Assembly (NCBI GenBank): GCA_009602725.1
Contig: WELB01000098.1
Location: 353,616-381,899 of the forward strand
From: Spirogloea muscicola
Taxonomy: Eukaryota > Streptophyta > Zygnematophyceae > Spirogloeales > Spirogloeaceae
Direction of reading: 5' to 3'
Length of the DNA stretch: 28,284 nt
In this document: piece by piece, positions 21,835 through 28,284 of the stretch
How positions within the stretch are numbered: the stretch's first letter is position 1
How the letters are laid out: the number at the start of each line of letters is the position of its first letter
Program-made: the position numbers and the translations under genes
Notes under the pieces: generated by a model
Database searches by the model: none
Told to the model about the DNA's origin: nothing
What the model saw: the letters and a program-made list of their open reading frames with translations, nothing else

Positions 21835-24720
21835 TCAGCTACCATGAATGAGCGCCCGCAATTGCACGTGGAACTCCGGAATTTTACAAGCCGCCACCAC
21901 CATCACTAGCCGCAGCTGCCGCAATCCACGAGACTGCAGTATCGAGAGATAATGAATGCACTTATCACTTGTGGAGCCAGGAGCAAATGCAAGGGGGCAG
22001 TGCTGCAAGACGTTGTTCAAATAGGTCATTTATTTGACAGAGCTGAGGTTATCTTCTCTGCTAATGCACATGTAGGTATGATTCCATCAATATTCGTGGT
22101 ACAAAGAGGATGGTGCCACACATGATGAGCCGCTTGCTCCTCGGCTCTGACGGGAAACGTGAATGACCACGAGCTCAGCTGCACATTAACAATGCAAAGG
22201 GTAGCATGATCAGTCAGGACTGGCGGCGGGGCCCTCAAGCTCTTCACTAAATGGTAAGAGCCCCTGGAAGAAGTCCAGGGCGCCATCAATGCACAGGGTG
22301 CACGGCAACACCTTACTTATGATTCGACAGGGTGCTTCCAGTGGGGAGTGCGCACCTTGTGGAAGATCTCGTCTTCTGGCTTGATGTAGACGAAGTCCCC
22401 CTCAGACTTTTCCATCTCCCGCTTCAACCTCTGAACTGATTTGCAAATGTATGTTGCTGAGATATCCCGAGCTTAGCTAACGTTTTGATCACTTAGCTGA
22501 CCTGTAAGAAGTCTCTGCGGAAGGCGTTTGCTAGGAAAATTGATGTGTCCACCAACCTTTCCTTTGAGTTGCGAAGCAGGCTCCACAAGCTTGCGCAGCT
22601 CCTTGTACACCCGCGTGAGGATCAGGTATTGCTCAAAGCTAAAGTATCTCCGCAGTGATTTAGGCTGCAGGAGGAGCAAGGCGAGCAGAGGCAGGCATTC
22701 ACCAGCAAAACATGAAAATTTTCTGCCAGGAACTGGCAGTAAGCCTACATCGTAGCTGAACTATAAGAGCACCATACAAAATTCACAGCCAACTTAGGTA
22801 CTGAAGCTCCTCAAAATCTAGCATCAGAAGATGGTCAAGCAACTTGAACAACTAATAGCATCAATCATCTGTAGCATTGATCAGGTGCATATTAGGCTTT
22901 GCATATTCCAGTGGGCAGTACCTCATCCTCAACTGCCCATCCGACCTCGTCAAACAGGCCCTGGTACAGGGGCGGGAGGATGTCCGCTGGCGCATTGAGC
23001 ACGCGCTCACACACAAGCAGGCCCACATTGCTCCGCCCAGCAGCCCACAGGGCCTCCAGGCCCGCTGCCTCCGGCTTGCCACCACACTTCTTTCGCAGGA
23101 AGCTCTGCAGGTCCTTCATGCACTGCTTATCCTGTTCAAGAAGAAGTGGTCATTCAGAGGTGGATGCATAGGACTTGCAAAAGTAGCAAGCATGGGCGCT
23201 TGCTTACGAGAAGCCCTGTTAGGGTTTAGGTAGAGGTTACTGGCTACCAAAGTACTCATGATCTTATGATGGTCAAACGTATACCAGTTCAGGCGCAGAG
23301 ATGCGAAGCTACCCTCACTTTAGACCAGCAACTGACTCATGTGAGACTTGGAGGACGGCCAAGTAGCTGACAGTGTGGCCGCTGAAGTCAGTGGATGAGA
23401 AGCACGGGAGTCGACGCACTCGGTATCTCTCGGGGCTTAGGATGCTGATAACACCAATGGGGCTGTCCTCGCCGGCCGTCTTGACCACGCTGCCGACAGT
23501 GTGCTGTGCAACAATGGTGTCCGCAAATCCGGACAAGTCCCACACAGGCGCATCGTCGAGATAGTTGCGCAGCAGGGCTTTGATGCCGTGGAAGTCTGGT
23601 TGCGCTGGGTCATAAAACTCGACGTCCACAGCAATGAGCTCCTGTCCGTCTTGCCAATGCAGCACAGCACAGCAGCATAATCTCAGCACGACAAAGATGA
23701 CTGCTTGTTTTGCTGTGATTACAACCTTGCTCGAAGCACAGACTCTCCTGGACAAAAAGATCCTGGAACCTCGAGCAAGCCCACCACCTAGCTTTACACC
23801 TAAGTATTTCTCGTACTGATATGCCACAACGGGAGGCTTAAGAACTCAAACTGCAGGACTAATGAGACCAGGCAGCGAGCACAATGACATAGCGCCTCGA
23901 CCTACTGCATTGCGGCTCTGCAACTCTTGTGACTGTCCTTGCTGCAATGCTTCAGGCCCAAACTTGGGATGCTGCCGTGGCTTCACGAAGCAGAAATAAG
24001 TATGCCTAGGTTCTAGACTCCAGATCCTGAGTATCTCGGAGAAGTTACTTAGCATAAGTGAGCTTGTAAAGCTGCCAGGAGTACAGTAAATGCACACAGC
24101 GGGCAGGGCGAATGCAATGACCTCCGTGGACCTGGACCCTGTGATTCAAGTGCTACCTACTGCCAAGGCCACTAGGATCTGTTGTACGCCCAGGATTGAA
24201 CCTGGAGAAGGCTGCACCAATTGCTTGACACACCCTCACAGCCTAAGCCCAGACTTGTGAGATTCTAGGTGTAAGCTGCAAAGCCTTGGTCTTGGAGCAT
24301 TGCAAGCAGCAGGCTCAGAGGCAGGCGCCAATGCCGCACTCGAGGAGGATTAGCAAGACCCCTACTCTGGCCATCGCGCAGTGAAGATTCTGCAGCAAGG
24401 ACTGCAGTGGCGGCAACGGCTGCTGCTATGAGCTGAGGACAGGAGGGAGCCTTGCCATGGGAAAGCGGCAGGACCTGGTCCGAGCTGCCGCCAGGATCAT
24501 GGTCAACGCCGTCGGAGCTTGACACAGGCTCCTCATCCTCCTCCTCCTCCTCCTCCTCCTCCTCACCTCCGCTTCCCCGCCGCCTCTCACGCTCCCGGCG
24601 GCTGGGCACTGCGGCAGCGTCTCTGACAGCCCCTTCCTCCGCGTCCTCCGCATGAGCGCGCCCGACTGCAAGTTCACGGCGCCTGCGAGCAGTGCGCTCC
24701 TTGCCATTCGCCCCTGCCAT
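21835..24720 (-). CDS. BCCIP: BCCIP / Bcp1 family protein, 7 exons, complete
   Basis: Homologue of BCCIP (BRCA2- and p21-interacting protein in animals) and of yeast Bcp1, a nuclear chaperone for ribosomal protein uL14. Exons on the minus strand, 5' to 3': 24720-24475, 23641-23420, 23131-22922, 22664-22557, 22430-22356, 22178-22122, 21933-21835; every junction is phase 0 and the product is 338 residues (yeast about 283, human about 314). Seen in order: a charged N-terminus with Arg-rich (RRRREL, RRERERRR) and poly-Glu blocks; VEFYDPAQPDFHGIKALL; QHTVGSVVKT; GVISILSPERYR; VGLLVCERVLNAP; FSFEQYLILTRVYKEL; FVYIKPEDEIFHKLSSWSFTFP; and the closing LVMVVAACKIPEF. I chose the ATG at 24720; an in-frame ATG at 24771 would add 17 residues. 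Intron 1 is long (833 nt) and holds a tRNA-like B-box. Confidence 0.93.
24193..24202 (-). other. RNA polymerase III B-box-like motif in BCCIP intron 1
   Basis: The minus strand reads GGTTCAATCC, an exact match to the B-box/T-loop consensus GGTTCRANNCC. It is flanked by a CCAGG/CCTGG arm and followed by GGGCGTACAA. No full cloverleaf can be drawn around it. It could be a degraded tRNA, a SINE remnant or chance. Confidence 0.35.
24536..24564 (-). repeat. GAG/TCC microsatellite encoding poly-Glu in BCCIP
   Basis: A run of TCC repeats on the plus strand (GAG on the coding strand) encodes about nine Glu in exon 1. It lies in the acidic N-terminal region that is normally low-complexity in this family, and is probably length-variable. 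Confidence 0.85.
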
Positions 24721-26420
24721 GGCCGGCAGCTCTAGCCAAGCTCGATGTGGGCGCTTTTCGCAGGTGGGCACGGCGCAAGCCTAGGCCGTATTGGCAAAGG
24801 GTTTGTCCTCTGGAGCCCCAGATTTCATTCAGCGCCGCCAAGCGTCAAGGGTGTGAGGGTTCAGGGGTTTAGGAAGTACAGCTTTGTGGGATTAAGTAGG
24901 GGGTCCAAGTGAGCAGATTGCCAATGGCGTCGCCTGAAGCTGCTCCTTGGATATCATTCTCCACGCCACTCTCCTTCCTTACACTCTGCCTTCCCCGTCA
25001 TCTGTGACCAAGGAGCTTCCAGTCCAGTCTCCCTACTACATAGCCAATGTGGACATCGCCTCAAGGCCACAGCTCTGTGTGTTGCGTCTGCTATCTGCTT
25101 GGCGCCGTCATATCCCAGCACTTGCTGTGCACAGCTGGAGCAGGCCACTCGCAGCCACTGTCTCACTGCCCGCTCCGGAGGAGCAGCATCTCCTCCTCGC
25201 CTTCTTGCCTGTCTCTGCGTCTTCTGAAGGATGGCCGATGGTTATGGAAGGCCAGCCCAGACGGAGTCGGAAATGGGGCCGAAGAGCGCTGCGACTACAC
25301 AGCTGCGCAAGTGGCTACTCCAAATGGGTGCTCAGCAGCTCGCAAGTGGGAGCAGCTTGCAGCTGCTAGCTCTCCAGCACCTCTCCCTCGCTGTGTGCTT
25401 CAGCGGTTTTCCGGCCCCCTTCGGACTCTGATCATCTTTCCCTGGGCTGGCCAGCTACAGCCATGGCTGTCTCTACTGGAAGAGTTCATCTCTGCCATCC
25501 CTCCCTCCGCCTCTGCCTACAGTCAGTGACCCCTTCCGGAAAGAAAGTCTCTTCCAGTGAAGGGCGATGGCAGTCGCTTTCGGAAGGCCTTCTTCCACTT
25601 CGGGATCCCACCCGACTCCACTTTTGTAATTTCTCATTCTAAGTTGGTCGGTCGAACTCCTCAAACTCTCTGCATGATCCGATCAGATGACAACTGTACA
25701 AGACAGCAACGGATGCCGCTCAACCCATGTGTGAAGTAGTGGGGCTTGAAGTCTCCAGCGCTGACGCACTGCTGCATGCTCCTCTCTTGCTCCCCAGTCC
25801 TCCAGTACCATCATGCACTTACCCCAGTCCCACCTCTTATACCACGGCACAGCTGTATTTAACTTCAAGCTGTATTAAACTTCAAGATTGGCTGGGTCTT
25901 CAGCAGCCCGGTAGTCAAAGGCCAGGCAGCTGGGGCCGTCTGCCAAGCTTGCACACCCGTTGAAGAGGATTGCGCCTAAGCCATGCGGATCAGACGGGAG
26001 ATGTCGAGCTCCACGATTGGGCAGCACTTGTAACTTCATCTGGCATAATGTCCAGCAGGCAAGCTTGCAAAGCATGATGCCCAGTAAATCATTTCCAGCA
26101 TTCTAAGGATTCAGTAGGTACAGAATTAGCACTCTACTGGCGACCTCTGCGCCAGAAGTTGCTTGCAGGGCGGAGAATAAGAGCGAGCAGGCAAATGGCT
26201 TTGAATATTTGTAGCTAGGGGGCCTGTGCAGTGCACTGCTCTAGACAAAATCATTGTGGCGGCATCTGTGGACGCTGCTACAAAGGGATCACAGGGCGGG
26301 GGAGTGAATGGGGTGAAATATCAGCGCTAGGTGGCCACTGTGCCAGATTGCGAGCTGGTGGCCGCCGTGCTGGCACTCCAGGTGACAAACTTACAAACTA
26401 GCATCTCTCCTTCCATAGCC
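24721..26420. other. 1.7-kb spacer without a defensible gene
   Basis: This interval lies between the BCCIP start and the stop of the pKIWI502-like gene. Several plus-strand frames of 60-160 codons overlap between 24923 and 25530, and an ATGGCG start context is at 24923. TGTAA signals on the plus strand lie near 25625 and 26028, so a small plus-strand transcript is possible. None of the frames shows a known motif or convincing splice joins. Near 24851-24873 there is GAGGGTTCAGGGGTTTAGG, a weak telo-box-like word upstream of BCCIP. Confidence 0.4.
26391..26395 (-). terminator. possible TGTAA polyadenylation signal of the pKIWI502-like gene
   Basis: The minus strand carries TGTAA about 26 nt after the stop codon at 26421. 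The position would make a very short 3' UTR, so this is only a candidate. Confidence 0.22.
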
Positions 26421-28283
26421 TCAGGGAGTCTCGCATGTCACAATCTGCTTCTCAGAGATGCCGGCATCCTGAAGCACACTGAGTGCCGCCGCAATTGCCG
26501 CGGGCCCGCCACAGACCACTGCTGCAGTTGTCTCAGGGTTGTACTCGAGGTCGTCCTCATCAAAAGCGGATGCAAACGTCCCAACATAGCCGTGCCAGTC
26601 CGGCGTTCCATCCTCCACCACAGGTCTGACCTTCACATTCAGGGCTTCCCAATGCGCGAAGCAGTCCTGTGAGCGCACCAGCACGGCAGCCAGGACCTTA
26701 GTAACCCACAAGAAGCAAGCTTGTCCTATTCTGTCCAAGTCAGGTGTAAAACACTGAGGCCATGCATTACGCCCAAGAAGAGCATTGGCGATGCTTTCAA
26801 AGTGATACTTTTGAAGAGTGAGCAGATGCTCAACGAGGCAACTCTTGTTGCAAGAGCCAGTGCCAAACGGGGTTCAGTAGGATACTCGCTCCAGCTTGGA
26901 GACGGTGGTTTTACAAAGGACAGCGAGCGAGGGGGAGGCAGAAGGTGGCCTCCTGTTGCAGACCTGGTAGGCGAGGTGCTCGCTTGACGGCGCAGCATAG
27001 TATAGCCGAACATCGTCGCGCATGCCCAGGAAGAGGCTCCCCGTATCCTTGGCCTCGATGAGTGCGCGCGCAACCGCAATGCCGGCAGTGTCTGCGAAGA
27101 TGAGCACAGTCGGAAAGCGCGCCAGGAACAGGATGGGCCGCAGGTCCAGGCCCCCGCTGGTAAACGGCCCAATCTCCACTTCAGCACCTGACCATGAGAC
27201 AACCATTTAAGACCAGACGACAATTACTTGTTCGGTTGGTCCATCCTCCAATCAGCCTGTTGGTTGGGTCAAAAGATTGGCCTGTAGACGAAACAAGGTC
27301 GCGAAAGTTGGGCACACAGCGGCTGCTGACCACGAAGTTCGTCACTCAGAAGCTCGGCTCACCTTCCTGGACATCGTACAATGCCGGCGCAACGTCCTGC
27401 CGCACATGCAGGTCAACACGGACGTGCACCGACACCGTGTACTGCGCGAGCTTCGTGGAACCCGCCGGGATGTCGCCCCGCAGCTTGTACAGCACGCCTG
27501 CAGCAGCAACCGCCAGAACACAGCGGCTACCCAGCTCTCAAGTGCAACCCACTAATTTATTTGCACCCTACAAATTTTGACCAGTTGGGCTTGCAAAGCT
27601 GCGGCCCGGCAGCCTCACCCGCATTTGCCAGCGCGCGCGGCGGGGCGCTGGACACGGGCACGCTAGCAACGTCGCCTGCCGGCCCCGCCCGCACGGTGGC
27701 CTGCTGCCCTGCCCGCAAGTACGCCTTGTCCAGCGGCACGAGCTGGAGGCGCCGAGCCGCACGAGAGGTTGTCAGTGCAGCAGCGAGACCAAGAAAAGAC
27801 CAGCACAACAAGATCCAACTTCGTAGCAATAAGTAGGATAACTAAAAAGAGTTGGTTAGCACAACAGATTTGTAATTCGTATGTCGGAAGTTCGACCCCC
27901 CGAAGTTCGACTTTTCTAGGCGGCTCCCCTGCCTGCCACCACTGTTGCCACCACTATCGCGGTCTGCGGATATAAGCACCGCTGCAGCGGAAAGATTGTA
28001 TGGATTTTGCCCCCGGCCTGTTTCCACCTTGCACGCCCGGGAATCGATCCCGTGACCTGTGCGCCGTCTCTTTAGTCTGAGAACATTGGATGGAGACAGG
28101 CCGCACCTCGCGGGAGACCTCGGCGTCGACGGTGACGAGGCGGACGCCCGGTGCGAGGGGCCGGGCCGCCAGCACGGCGGCGGGGTAGAACTCGCGCGGG
28201 CTGGCCGCCTCCAGCTCCGTCACGCGCGCGCCGTCGGCGGCGGCGGCCGTCACCTCCCGCAGCGCCGCCTTCCGCGCGTCCAC
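26421..28283 (-). CDS. pKIWI502-like FAD/NAD(P)-binding oxidoreductase, 5 visible exons, 5' partial
   Basis: A ferredoxin-reductase-fold protein related to kiwifruit pKIWI502 and its Arabidopsis homologue, which are plant proteins of poorly known substrate. Exons on the minus strand, 5' to 3': 28283-28107, 27742-27619, 27497-27363, 27187-26964, 26666-26421 (stop TGA 26421-26423); phases agree and give 301 visible residues. The frame is open at the window edge, so the true start and any plastid transit peptide lie outside. Seen: ASPREFYPAAVLAARPLAPG; YLRAGQQATVR, like the family's RAGQYLQLR; SVPVSSAPPRA; FPTVLIFADTAGIAVARALIE; DDVRLYYAAPSSEHLAYQDCF; HWEALNVKVRPVV; and AAVVCGGPAAI, the Cys-Gly motif near the C-terminus of ferredoxin reductases. 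The expected G(S/T)GISP nucleotide loop is altered. The family call is strong; activity is uncertain. Confidence 0.82.
27851..27912 (+). other. degraded tRNA-Thr(UGU)-like sequence in an intron
   Basis: The plus strand has a D-arm-like GTTGGTTAGCAC, then TTTGTAA in the place of an anticodon loop (anticodon TGT) with 4 of 5 stem pairs, then a GTC variable segment and a T-loop TTCGACC, in tRNA order and at about tRNA spacing. The T stem and the acceptor stem do not pair, so it is not a working tRNA. It lies antisense inside the intron 27743-28106 of the oxidoreductase gene. A short repeat, GAAGTTCGAC, occurs twice at its 3' end. It may be a tRNA relic or a SINE head. Confidence 0.35.
28029..28050 (-). 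other. second B-box-like element, same intron
   Basis: The minus strand reads GGATCGATTCC, one mismatch from the B-box consensus, followed by the tail GGGCGTGCAA. The same tail (with one change) follows the B-box in BCCIP intron 1. No A-box or cloverleaf is evident. The shared tail suggests a common repeat family. Confidence 0.3.
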
Positions 28284-28284
28284 G

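Noticed and set aside
22209-22310. Alternative BCCIP 3' end reading CIDGALDFFQGLLPF
   Set aside because: It needs an intron of about 50 nt with poor signals. Exons at 22178-22122 and 21933-21835 instead continue the family sequence (SSWSFTFP, LVMVV) in phase.
24947-25529. Overlapping plus-strand frames of 140 and 160 codons as genes
   Set aside because: No recognisable motif, no good start or splice context for either, and the frames overlap one another; kept only as a possible transcript.
27838-27910. A functional tRNA-Thr gene
   Set aside because: Acceptor and T stems do not pair, so it is listed only as a relic.
1-28284. CRISPR arrays, bacterial operons, rRNA or intact transposons
   Set aside because: No spaced repeats, no ribosomal RNA words and no transposase or reverse-transcriptase motifs were seen; the sequence is spliced eukaryotic DNA.

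Overview
The window is nuclear DNA from a eukaryote, most likely a green alga (Chlorophyta; a trebouxiophyte-like genome would fit, but the sequence alone does not settle the class). Evidence: GC-rich exons full of GGC/CAG codon runs, many short spliced exons with GT-AG introns of roughly 100-800 nt, plant-lineage families (an ANP/NPK1-type MAP3K, a pKIWI502-type oxidoreductase, a plant-style BCCIP), and telo-box motifs (AAACCCTAA). I rebuilt the gene models by hand from splice signals, reading-frame phase and remembered family motifs. No database search was run.

Layout. (1) 1-10195, + strand: a very large eIF4G in 12 exons, 5' end outside the window. It has a low-complexity N-terminus, an eIF4E-binding motif, MIF4G, MA3 and, unexpectedly for the green lineage, an animal-type C-terminal W2/HEAT-3 domain. 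(2) 11078-16452, - strand: an ANP/NPK1-type MAP kinase kinase kinase, 16 visible exons. The exon(s) for the ATP-binding loop are missing, probably inside a 575-nt assembly gap (16857-17431). (3) 18081-20925, + strand: a 436-residue protein in 9 exons that I cannot name. It has a PB1-like N-terminal region, a middle region that resembles the NCD2 domain of animal NAB co-repressors, and a C-terminal coiled coil. (4) 21835-24720, - strand: a complete BCCIP/Bcp1 homologue in 7 exons. (5) 24721-26420: a 1.7-kb spacer with no gene I can defend. (6) 26421-28284, - strand: a pKIWI502-like ferredoxin-reductase-fold oxidoreductase, 5 visible exons, 5' end outside the window.

The genes are separate transcription units rather than an operon: eIF4G and MAP3K converge, MAP3K and the NAB-like gene diverge, and the NAB-like gene and BCCIP converge. 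eIF4G (translation initiation) and BCCIP (a ribosomal-protein chaperone in yeast) both serve protein synthesis, but nothing here shows co-regulation. Two assembly faults affect the models: a single n at 6380 that breaks the eIF4G frame, and the 575-N gap at the 5' end of the kinase.

The two observations most worth following are the three-HEAT-domain eIF4G and the unnamed PB1-like/NCD2-like protein.
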